Assembly: GCA_964651325.1 (NCBI GenBank)
Contig: CAZYXP010000225.1
Coordinates: 1 to 5,455 of the forward strand
Source: JADFOB01 sp964651325
Lineage (GTDB): Bacteria; Planctomycetota; Phycisphaerae; UBA1845
Reading direction: 5' to 3'
Length of the DNA: 5,455 nt
The notes below the pieces were generated by a model. It saw only the letters and a list, made by a program, of their open reading frames with translations, ran no database searches and was not told the origin of the DNA. Positions 1-5,455 of this stretch are shown piece after piece (position 1 is the stretch's first letter; every line of letters starts with the position of its first letter). The translations under genes were made by a program, and so were the position numbers.

Positions 1-1496
1 AAGTCGTGACAGATAAGAAAACATACCTGGCCCATCGTGTGGTGGTGGCCATCGGGAAGCTGACGTTTCTCGGCAAGCTTGATCCGGTTGGCGAGAAGAA
101 TCCTAGGGTACGCTACGTGCTCGATGCGTCGGAAACGGAGTTTCGCGGCAAGCGATTGCTCGTGATCGCATCGGATGCCTGTTCGTTGGCGTTTGAGAAC
201 GCGTGCAAGCTCGCGGCGGAAAACGAGGTGACGCTCATATGTGAAGAGTCCCACGCGCACGCGGGCGAAGCCATGATCAATTGCAGTTGCGTGGATGTGA
301 AGATGAATGGGCGCATCACGTTTCTGCCGGGTACCAAGGTTACGGCCGTTTCCGGCGGCGACGTGGAGGTTGAATCGGATGAGGGCACCAAGCGCCTCAG
401 CTTTGACACCATCTTGCCGATGACGCGGTTCGATCGCGAGGTGCCGGTTCAGACGTTGGAGGCGTTCGGCCTGAAGTACGAGAATCGCTGGAATCTCGGG
501 CGCATGTTGACGTTTCTCCCGCTGCTGTTGATCGTCGCGGCGTTTTATACGTCGTTGAAGTTTTGGGGCTGGGAGCACAAGTGGCTGGGGCTGTACGTCG
601 GCGATTTCTATCCGATCGCGTACAGTTTGCTCGTGGTCGGATTCGGCCTCAAGGCGATGCACAAGTACGCCTACGTCTACAACGACAAAGCGCAGATCAA
701 GCGGTATCTGTCGATGATGTTCTTTCAGGTCGTCTTCTTTACCGTGTTGCCGATCTTTGTGATTCGAAGCGGGGGGTCGTGGGGGTTGGCCTATGTCTGG
801 CCGTTGTCACTGCGTCCGGGCAACTGGGCGGATTGGGTGGCTACAAAGGAATTCTACGTCGCGTGGGTTTTCTTTTTGACGCTGATCGCGCTGCCGCTCA
901 TCGTTTGGTTTCGCGGCAAGAGCTATTGCACGTGGCTTTGCGGGTGCGGTGCGCTGGCCGAGACGGTGGGCGATCGCTGGCGACATTACTCGCCCAAGGG
1001 TAAGGGCAACACCGCGAGAGAAAAGCAGATTCAATACGTCACGGGTTTTGCGGTGGTGGCGACACTGTTGGTCGCGTTGGGGTTGGACAACCTGGGCGGC
1101 GGCATCACGTTGTCAGGCATTTATACCTACACCGTGGACCTGGCGCTCATCGCCATTGTGCCGATTGCCTGTTATCCCTTCTTCGGCGGCAAGATCTGGT
1201 GCCGCTATTGGTGTCCGGTGGTCGGGTTGATGGGCGTGTTTCACAAGCTCAAGCCCAAGCGCCTCGGCACGTTTGGCATCTCCCCCCGCAAGGAACGCTG
1301 TATCGCCTGCGGAATGTGTGATCGATTCTGCGAGGTGGGCGTGCCGGTAAAGTTGTTCGCGCTCAAGGGCAAGGCGTTCGATTTATCCAACAGCAGTTGC
1401 ATCGGCTGTGGCATCTGCATCTCGGTCTGCCCGACGCGAGTTCTGTCGTTTGAGACGATGATCCCGTTGACCGTCAACGGTGAATCGAGCTCATAA
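1..1496 (+). CDS. Flavoprotein (TrxR/YpdA-like) fused to NosR/NapH-like membrane 4Fe-4S protein, 5' partial
   Basis: The frame is open to the left edge. The first GTG (6-8) lies inside a typical flavoprotein stretch (TDKKTYLAHRVVVAIG), so the true start is upstream. Residues below count from that GTG. Residues 1-160 resemble the C-terminal half of thioredoxin-reductase/YpdA-type FAD-NAD(P)H oxidoreductases, but the dinucleotide loop reads VIASDACSLAFENA and lacks the GxGxxG/A glycines. About six membrane helices follow (roughly 167-186, 199-218, 236-255, 285-303, 345-362, 376-394). Cys pairs typical of NosR/NapH/CcoG-like proteins occur as C308xxxC312xC314 and C399xxxC403P. Two ferredoxin clusters close the protein: C432xxC435xxC438xxxC442 and C465xxC468xxC471xxxC475P. 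By family knowledge it would move electrons between a soluble donor and the membrane through Fe-S clusters. The partner and substrate are unknown; nothing here ties it to N2O or nitrate reduction. The stop is TAA. Confidence 0.88.
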   Translation, partial: VVTDKKTYLAHRVVVAIGKLTFLGKLDPVGEKNPRVRYVLDASETEFRGKRLLVIASDACSLAFENACKLAAENEVTLICEESHAHAGEAMINCSCVDVKMNGRITFLPGTKVTAVSGGDVEVESDEGTKRLSFDTILPMTRFDREVPVQTLEAFGLKYENRWNLGRMLTFLPLLLIVAAFYTSLKFWGWEHKWLGLYVGDFYPIAYSLLVVGFGLKAMHKYAYVYNDKAQIKRYLSMMFFQVVFFTVLPIFVIRSGGSWGLAYVWPLSLRPGNWADWVATKEFYVAWVFFLTLIALPLIVWFRGKSYCTWLCGCGALAETVGDRWRHYSPKGKGNTAREKQIQYVTGFAVVATLLVALGLDNLGGGITLSGIYTYTVDLALIAIVPIACYPFFGGKIWCRYWCPVVGLMGVFHKLKPKRLGTFGISPRKERCIACGMCDRFCEVGVPVKLFALKGKAFDLSNSSCIGCGICISVCPTRVLSFETMIPLTVNGESSS

Positions 1497-1498
1497 GC

Positions 1499-2890
1499 TC
1501 ATGATCCAACGCGGCGGCGTACGGCTTTTTGGGCGGAGAAGTGGGCCTTGCGGTACTTCTTGGACGTCGGCTCCAGTGTGCAGGCCCGCGCAAGGTGCTC
1601 TACCGCGAGTTCGGGTTTTCCCAGTAGCCTGTAGGTCTTGCCCAAGGAATAAGCGACCGGCGCGCTGTTTGGGTATTTCTTGACCCGACGCAGTCCGATC
1701 CGAAGCGCGTTGTCCGCGTGGGTGGCGGCGTTTTCGTCATCCCCATTCAAACGATAGGTTCTGGATAGCGAGCGGTTTACCGATGCCCGATTGGGCTTGT
1801 CGGCGTACCTCTTGAGATCATAATCCAGCGCTTCCTGGATGTACTCATGAAACTGAACCTGATCATCCATGCTCGAAGCGCATTCTGCGAGCCTGCGCAG
1901 GATGGAGATTCTGTTGGGCTTCAGTTCGTGTATGCGCTCATACAAGGTGATGGCCGTCTGCCATTGCTCGTAACGCGCGTACCGCCCGGCGAACTTTTCG
2001 ATGCCGTTTGCGATGCGCCGGTCGATCTTCGCCTTTTTGGCCGGCGACGCATAGAGGGCCGTTGTCGTGGTGACACTGAGCAGGAACACGACCAGCGCCG
2101 CGCCGCCGATGCGCATCGGCAGCCCCGCAACCGCTCGGCATGTTGCGATGGGAGTCGTCGTTGAAAGGGGACGTGTTGAATTCGTGCCATCGACGTATCG
2201 GGTTCTAAGAAACCAGTAGTGGACAGCGGTGAATGTCAGGCCTACGCCCACGAGGACTTCCGCGATTTCCGCCTCATTGAAGCGGAATGGCGTGCATTCC
2301 AGATAGGCGGCGGTCACAAAAAAGGGCCAGAGGTAAAGCGGCGGCGCGGCCACGCCCCGCGCGTCGGCCCACAGGGCGAGTCTGAAGCGCCATCGCAGCA
2401 TGGCCGGAAAGACGAGCCCGTAGATCGCCAAGGCCGAGGCGAGTCCGTAGGCGAGTGAGGCTTTCAGCGTGGTCCCATAAGGACCGGCGAGGAAGTTGTG
2501 AAGGTTGGTCTCGCCCTGGAGGTTGTTGGCTCTGAAGTACGTAGGCGACGCAAATCCAAAGACGCGCTGGCCCCAGGAAATCTCCTCCATCGCCACGTAG
2601 AAACAGCTCAACGCAAGCAGCAGGAAAAACCAGCGGTAGCGCCACCGTGTCAGAACCAAGCGCACTGACAGCACCATCGCGATGGTGATCGACCAGAATT
2701 GGACCCATTCCCCGTACAAATCCTCGTAGGTTGCCCAGATGTAGACCATGGGGAATCGGAGGGCCGCCACGGCGTAGAAGCCGACGATGCCCAGAAAGAC
2801 GAGGCACGCGAGCGCAACTTGTGAATGGTTCTTGACTAGGTTGGGCACGGGGATCGCGTTTCCTGTTGACTGGTATCCCAAGGTTGCCAT
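1499..2890 (-). CDS. Uncharacterised multi-pass membrane protein with C-terminal TPR repeats
   Basis: This 463-residue protein has no named family that I recognise. The ATG (2890-2888) directly follows an in-frame TAG, so no longer start exists; no Shine-Dalgarno site is visible. The N-terminal half is membrane-embedded, with hydrophobic segments near 25-45, 62-80, 85-103, 144-163, about 185-227, and a final helix at 260-280. Between helices 3 and 4 is a polar patch that looks conserved: EEISWGQRVFGF (102-113), then FRANNLQGETNLHNF (119-133). A further acidic stretch, RFNEAEIAE, lies at 203-211. After the last helix, residues 285-460 are soluble and helical with TPR-like repeats. The clearest is at about 408-442 (AYSLGKTYRLLGKPELAVEHL, then LEP); another is at 304-328 (YARYEQWQTAITLYERI, then LKPN). 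TPRs usually bind proteins, so a membrane-anchored scaffold is plausible, while the polar patch suggests a separate function. The gene converges with the redox gene. Confidence 0.85.
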   Translation of the reverse strand: MATLGYQSTGNAIPVPNLVKNHSQVALACLVFLGIVGFYAVAALRFPMVYIWATYEDLYGEWVQFWSITIAMVLSVRLVLTRWRYRWFFLLLALSCFYVAMEEISWGQRVFGFASPTYFRANNLQGETNLHNFLAGPYGTTLKASLAYGLASALAIYGLVFPAMLRWRFRLALWADARGVAAPPLYLWPFFVTAAYLECTPFRFNEAEIAEVLVGVGLTFTAVHYWFLRTRYVDGTNSTRPLSTTTPIATCRAVAGLPMRIGGAALVVFLLSVTTTTALYASPAKKAKIDRRIANGIEKFAGRYARYEQWQTAITLYERIHELKPNRISILRRLAECASSMDDQVQFHEYIQEALDYDLKRYADKPNRASVNRSLSRTYRLNGDDENAATHADNALRIGLRRVKKYPNSAPVAYSLGKTYRLLGKPELAVEHLARACTLEPTSKKYRKAHFSAQKAVRRRVGS

Positions 2891-3173
2891 CTAAGCCACG
2901 CGCGAAGATGTACACGTCATACAGCATACGATTCGAGCGGGAAACCGATTGCGGGGGTTGTCCACGGGAGGCTTGCAGGTCCGGTAATTGTTAATGAGGG
3001 CGGATTCCGCTGCGCGCGGGTTGAAACCTGTGGCTCAGTACGGCTCCCGCGCCGCAGCCTAACACTTGCGCGGCGTTGCGTGACAGGGCATCACGCGAAC
3101 TTGCTACGTGCAAAGGGAATCGGGGCACTACGCGAGCCCGGACCGCCGCGCGGGCTGAAGCCCGCGGCTCGGG
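2891..3173. other. Intergenic region with hairpins and REP-like repeats
   Basis: This is the 283-base gap between the kinase-like gene and the TPR membrane gene. It should hold the promoter of the latter, but I see no convincing -35/-10 pair; TATGCT on the minus strand near 2925 lacks a -35 partner. It contains a diverged hairpin repeat (3013-3036) and the first unit of a tandem hairpin repeat (3144-3182). Two other small inverted repeats are cgccgc (3050-3055) with gcggcg (3070-3075), and gcgtga (3078-3083) with tcacgc (3091-3096). None is followed by a T-run, so none is a classic intrinsic terminator. I see no credible protein-coding gene here. Confidence 0.7.
3013..3036. repeat. Diverged copy of the REP-like hairpin repeat
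   Basis: The sequence cgcgcgggttgaaacctgtg plus ggctc matches 20 of 24 positions of the core in the tandem pair (from 3147). All four differences are transitions and the hairpin is kept. The loop-closing C-G pair of the intact copy is T-A here, and two Watson-Crick pairs become G-T wobbles. Confidence 0.6.
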
Positions 3174-3182
3174 TTATCGGAA
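3144..3182. repeat. REP-like hairpin repeat, unit 1
   Basis: This is the first unit of a 39-base tandem pair. Its core forms a 7-bp stem, cgcgggc (3149-3155) with gcccgcg (3160-3166), closed by a TGAA loop. The TAA stop of the kinase-like gene (minus strand, 3174-3176) lies in its tail, where unit 2 differs. High GC and compact dyad symmetry resemble REP/extragenic palindromes that are multicopy in many bacterial genomes. Copy number elsewhere cannot be seen here. Confidence 0.75.
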
Positions 3183-4976
3183 CGCCGCGCGGGCTGAAGC
3201 CCGCGGCGCGGGAGAATCGGAGCACGGCTCGGGGGCCGCGGCAGGATCGGCTGCGCGGGAAGCGCGCGAACGAAGAATGAGCTTCGGCATTCGGTTAAAG
3301 ACATGCTCCGTGAGCGTGTCCGGACCGCCCCAAATCGGGAACCACTGGCCAAACCGGCTGAACGTGTCAAACAGGATGAACCGGGCAATGGCCCGATCCT
3401 CCTTGGATCCGCTGAAGATGATCTGTAACGGAAACGCCAGGTTGCCCAGCACCGGAATTACGCCTACGCCCAGGGCGACCCATGGACGTTCACGTCGCTC
3501 GATCGCGTTTTGGATGATCCGCCAAAGGGTGTACAACGTACGCACCATGCAGCCGCCGGCGATCATGAACAAAGCCATGAACCACGAATCGACCGCGCCG
3601 GCCATCCAAAGCGCGGGCACGATCCAGAATTGCGCCAGCTTGACCAGCGGTTTGATCGCCACGTGCGTGCTGAAATCCGTCAGGTAGGCGCTGGTTTCTT
3701 CGCCATCCAGGCGGTGACGTAGCCCATCGGCTTCTGGACTACGGAGCTGGCCTCGCTTCGTCCAGTAGGCGATTCGTCGGGCGACGTAGTCCCTGGCCAG
3801 GCGCTCTCGGTAGGATTGGGATCGCGCAACATCCCAGCAGCCCTTGAGGAAGCGTCCGATATCCAGCCTCGCCAGCGCGGTGATCGCTGTCGTAGCGAGT
3901 CCGCCGACGCGGCGCGGTAGGGAGCGTGAGGCGCGAACGAGTTCGCGCCCGTACCAGCGTGCTGGGTGGGACGCGAATTCCTTGGCCTGTTCGGCGGTAA
4001 TCGACCCTCGCACGAGCTGGTAGGCGATACTGCGCCGGAACCGGGGGAGCGATTTCCATTCGGTCTGGCTTTCCCTAAGTGAGTCAATATCGGCGCAGAG
4101 TCGGTGGAATCGCTTGATCGAGAGCGATTGCTCAAGGGCGGCCGATTGATTGGCCACATAGTTGCGCAATTTCGGTACATCGATATCATCAAAAAGCGGA
4201 CCACAGTGGCGCAACGACTTGGGCAGATAGAAGCGCACTAAGTCCCAGGGGTTTATCGGGATCAGCGCAGGGACACCGGATTCAAGATCAATCCACACCC
4301 AACCGGCGGTTTCGCCGCTGGGGTTGTTCTCGCGCATGAAATTGTTCAGCGCGACCGGATTCCCGAGCCCCGCTTGCCAGACCAGTCCGTCGAGTCCCGC
4401 TTCGATCAGATGCGTCTGCAACGGCTTCATGATGTTGCCCGTGAGGTCGCGCAGCTCGGCGTCGGCCATGGGATTAGGGGCATGGCACAGAGCGACGTGC
4501 CGTCCCTGGATCAGTTCGCAGCGCATCTCAAACGTGCGATGATCAGGGTTGAAGGCGTGGTCCATCGCGCGGGCGACGCGAAGCTTCTTGCCGAACCAGA
4601 ATTCCACCAATTCCGCCGCAATCTTACGGCGCAAGACGGCGGTGCGGACGGCGGGTTCATTCCATGCGTAAGGGTTGGGCGCGCCGAGAAGGGCATATTG
4701 CACGACCTTGGTCATGCCGCCGGCGCCGAAGACTTTGCGAACGATCTCTTTGCCGGTGTCGTCGTGGCTAGCGTAGACAACGCCGGAACGCCCGCGACCC
4801 AGCTCGCGATCGGGCGAAACGGACGCAGCCGCTTCGGGTTGGTCTTCGGGGTATGCGCCCTGAGCCGGCGGCTCCAAAAATGCACAACGCGCCGCGCGAC
4901 CTTGGCCGGCGGCCCGCGCCGAGCGTGGCGCTTTGGTTGCGGATGCCTGCTCCAACAACAAGAAATCTCTACCCAC
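3174..4976 (-). CDS. Divergent protein-kinase-fold protein with C-terminal membrane region
   Basis: This 600-residue protein starts at GTG (4976-4974), six bases after a GGAGA ribosome site. Residues 1-55 are low-complexity and rich in Ala, Arg and Pro. A kinase-like core follows. The nucleotide loop is ELGRGRSGVVY (58-68) and the likely ATP-binding Lys is K81 in IVRKVF. The catalytic-loop-like stretch is GLGNPVALNNFM (203-214), and IDLESG (229-234) takes the place of DFG. The loop ends in Asn like the GDxxxxN of LPS-kinase, ABC1 or YrbL-type proteins, but I see Asn206/Pro207 where the catalytic Asp is expected, so it may be a pseudokinase. Residues 300-430 are basic and helical. Hydrophobic segments at about 444-462, 463-482 and 499-519 suggest membrane attachment, followed by a conserved-looking stretch (FPIWGGPDTLTEHVFNRM, 546-563). 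The last ~13 residues come from a hairpin repeat. Substrate and role are unknown. Confidence 0.82.
   Translation of the reverse strand: MGRDFLLLEQASATKAPRSARAAGQGRAARCAFLEPPAQGAYPEDQPEAAASVSPDRELGRGRSGVVYASHDDTGKEIVRKVFGAGGMTKVVQYALLGAPNPYAWNEPAVRTAVLRRKIAAELVEFWFGKKLRVARAMDHAFNPDHRTFEMRCELIQGRHVALCHAPNPMADAELRDLTGNIMKPLQTHLIEAGLDGLVWQAGLGNPVALNNFMRENNPSGETAGWVWIDLESGVPALIPINPWDLVRFYLPKSLRHCGPLFDDIDVPKLRNYVANQSAALEQSLSIKRFHRLCADIDSLRESQTEWKSLPRFRRSIAYQLVRGSITAEQAKEFASHPARWYGRELVRASRSLPRRVGGLATTAITALARLDIGRFLKGCWDVARSQSYRERLARDYVARRIAYWTKRGQLRSPEADGLRHRLDGEETSAYLTDFSTHVAIKPLVKLAQFWIVPALWMAGAVDSWFMALFMIAGGCMVRTLYTLWRIIQNAIERRERPWVALGVGVIPVLGNLAFPLQIIFSGSKEDRAIARFILFDTFSRFGQWFPIWGGPDTLTEHVFNRMPKLILRSRASRAADPAAAPEPCSDSPAPRASARAAFR
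3183..3221. repeat. REP-like hairpin repeat, unit 2, inside the 3' end of the kinase-like gene
   Basis: This unit directly follows unit 1. The first 30 bases of the two units differ at one position (T3169 versus G3208); the tails vary but share ATCGGA. The stem-loop core lies at 3188-3205. The unit falls within the kinase-like reading frame and encodes most of residues 587-598 (PAPRASARAA), a low-complexity tail. That suggests repeat insertion or expansion extended or replaced the original C-terminus. Confidence 0.72.
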
Positions 4977-4982
4977 GAAGAA

Positions 4983-4987
4983 TCTCC
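4983..4987 (-). promoter_or_regulatory. Shine-Dalgarno site of the kinase-like gene
   Basis: The minus strand reads GGAGA, then six bases (TTCTTC), then GTG. This is the only good ribosome site in the window and fixes the GTG at 4976-4974 as the start. It lies five bases after the T-run of the upstream terminator, leaving no room for a promoter between them. Confidence 0.75.
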
Positions 4988-4991
4988 ATTC

Positions 4992-5033
4992 AAAAAAAGC
5001 GGGCTCGCCGGGTTGAACCCTCGGCGAACCCGC
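4992..5033 (-). terminator. Rho-independent terminator downstream of the Ser-Asp-rich gene
   Basis: On the minus strand the stem GCGGGTTCGCCG pairs over 12 positions (one G-T) with CGGCGAGCCCGC. Two more G-C pairs follow past a bulged A, and the loop is GTTCAA. The stem ends in seven consecutive Ts (4998-4992). It begins 35 bases after the TAG stop of the Ser-Asp-rich gene. The stem is strong and the U-tract uninterrupted, so high termination efficiency is expected. Confidence 0.92.
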
Positions 5034-5068
5034 GTCCTGTCGCGCGTCGCGACCGTGCGCGGCCCGAC

Positions 5069-5455
5069 CTACTCGATCAGAAAAATTCTGACGCTTGAGT
5101 CGTCTATACAGATGCCGAGCGTATCGCCATGGGCAAGATGGGGATTCACCGCCGGCTGGCCGACGGTGATCGTCTGCGGGTTGTCGGGGTTGCCCGGCGG
5201 AATGTGGCAGATGGTGACTTTGACCTGGCCGTTGCCATTGCCGCTGTCGCTGTCGGCCACGAAATTCGCGTCGCTGTCGTCGCTGTCATCGCTATCGGGA
5301 AGGCCGAATTCACCCTGGCTGTCGTCGCTGTCGTCGATGTCGCCATTGGTGCTGCCGTCGCTGTCGCCGGGATCGCTGTCGTCGCTGTCGACGCTGTCGG
5401 GGGGGCCGAATTCACCCTGACTGTCGTCGCTGTCGTCGCTGTCACCGTTGGTGCT
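5069..5455 (-). CDS. Ser-Asp-rich repeat protein with C-terminal CHIPPG...HLAHGD...C module, 5' partial
   Basis: Only the last 128 residues are in the window; the frame is open to the right edge, and the GTG at 5260-5258 is an internal Val (DANFVADSD), not a start. The visible part has two 34-residue acidic repeats (motif STNGDxDDSDDSQGEFG, then PDS and DSDDSD), followed by a Gly-Asn linker. The end module reads VKVTICHIPPGNPDNP, then TITVGQPAVNPHLAHGDTLG and IC, ending IDDSSVRIFLIE. The Cys-His...His-x-x-His-Gly-Asp...Cys arrangement recurs at the ends of many secreted proteins of environmental bacteria. It may hold a disulfide or a metal, but that is inference. Asp-Ser repeats suggest an extended, calcium-binding stalk as in SD-repeat surface proteins. 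A secreted or surface role is likely, but the N-terminus and any signal peptide are outside the window. A strong terminator follows the TAG stop. Confidence 0.85.
   Translation of the reverse strand, partial: STNGDSDDSDDSQGEFGPPDSVDSDDSDPGDSDGSTNGDIDDSDDSQGEFGLPDSDDSDDSDANFVADSDSGNGNGQVKVTICHIPPGNPDNPQTITVGQPAVNPHLAHGDTLGICIDDSSVRIFLIE
5252..5353 (-). repeat. 102-base coding repeat, unit 2 (C-terminal copy)
   Basis: This is the second of two in-frame 34-codon units in the Ser-Asp-rich gene. It aligns with unit 1 over its first 28 residues with three differences (Ile/Ser at 6, Leu/Pro at 18, Asp/Val at 22), then diverges into the linker to the end module. At DNA level, 5303-5353 matches 5405-5455 with four mismatches in 51 bases. 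Confidence 0.85.
5354..5455 (-). repeat. 102-base coding repeat, unit 1
   Basis: First visible 34-codon unit, running to the right edge. It begins STNGDSDDSDDSQGEFGPPD and ends DSDDSDPGDSDG. Further units probably continue beyond the window, since the edge falls exactly at the unit's first codon. Confidence 0.8.

Noticed and set aside
6..8. GTG as the start of the redox protein
   Set aside because: The frame is open upstream, and the residues around it fit the interior of a thioredoxin-reductase-like domain, so the gene is cut by the window edge.
563..1003. Open frame inside the redox gene
   Set aside because: It overlaps membrane helices and Cys motifs of a well-supported protein in another frame and has no recognisable content.
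1..1496. Assignment as nosR, napH or ccoG
   Set aside because: The membrane domain is similar, but the N-terminal flavoprotein fusion and first Cys motif differ and no partner genes are in view.
1499..2890. CPBP-type glutamic intramembrane protease from the EE...R motif and His residues
   Set aside because: The family motif is EExxxR with FxxxH and HxxxN in set helices; here EE and Arg are separated by five residues and the His positions do not fit.
2915..2935. Promoter for the TPR membrane gene (TATGCT on the minus strand)
   Set aside because: No acceptable -35 element lies 16-18 bases upstream, and the -10 match is weak.
3144..3221. CRISPR array
   Set aside because: There are only two adjacent units with no spacer-like variable sequence between them, and the unit is itself a hairpin.
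3076..3687. Plus-strand open frame (203 codons) over the hairpin repeats
   Set aside because: Its first part translates the repeat and its remainder is antisense to the kinase-like gene; composition is Arg/Ala-rich without domain features.
4374..5420. Long plus-strand open frame (348 codons) antisense to the kinase-like gene
   Set aside because: It crosses a strong terminator and three features on the other strand, has no recognisable domain, and its Leu-Ser-rich end is just the antisense of the Ser-Asp repeat.
5252..5455. CRISPR or non-coding satellite
   Set aside because: The period is a multiple of three and the frame stays open, giving a coherent acidic protein.

Overview
The window looks like a piece of a high-GC genome or metagenome contig. 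It most likely comes from Planctomycetota or a related environmental lineage. This is inference from three traits: a Ser-Asp-rich secreted protein ending in a CHIPPG...HLAHGD...C module, hairpin repeats with a CGGGCTGAAGCCCG core, and weak or absent Shine-Dalgarno sites. There is no rRNA, tRNA or marker gene to fix the taxonomy.

Layout. (1) Positions 1-1496, plus strand: the 3' part of a redox membrane protein cut by the window's left edge. The C-terminal half of a thioredoxin-reductase/YpdA-like flavoprotein domain is fused to a NosR/NapH-like membrane ferredoxin domain with four Cys clusters. (2) Positions 1499-2890, minus strand: an unnamed membrane protein with a conserved EEISWGQR...GETNLHN patch and C-terminal TPR repeats. 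It converges on gene 1 with two bases between the stops. (3) Positions 2891-3173: intergenic, with small hairpins and REP-like repeats. One tandem pair runs into the 3' end of the next gene, and a diverged third copy keeps its base pairing. (4) Positions 3174-4976, minus strand: a divergent protein-kinase-fold protein (glycine loop, Lys, DLE) with a C-terminal membrane region and a possibly altered catalytic loop. (5) Positions 4992-5033, minus strand: a strong intrinsic terminator only 15 bases upstream of gene 4's GTG start. (6) Positions 5069-5455, minus strand: the C-terminal part of a Ser-Asp-rich repeat protein ending in the Cys/His module. It is cut by the right edge.

The genes do not form an obvious pathway. 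The three minus-strand genes are co-directional, but a terminator and a 283-base repeat-bearing gap separate them, so they are probably separate transcription units or are linked by regulated readthrough. The redox gene belongs with whatever lies to the left of the window. The most unusual points are the flavoprotein-polyferredoxin fusion with a degenerate dinucleotide-binding loop, the terminator just before the kinase-like start, the hairpin repeat supplying a protein C-terminus, and the kinase-like membrane protein itself.
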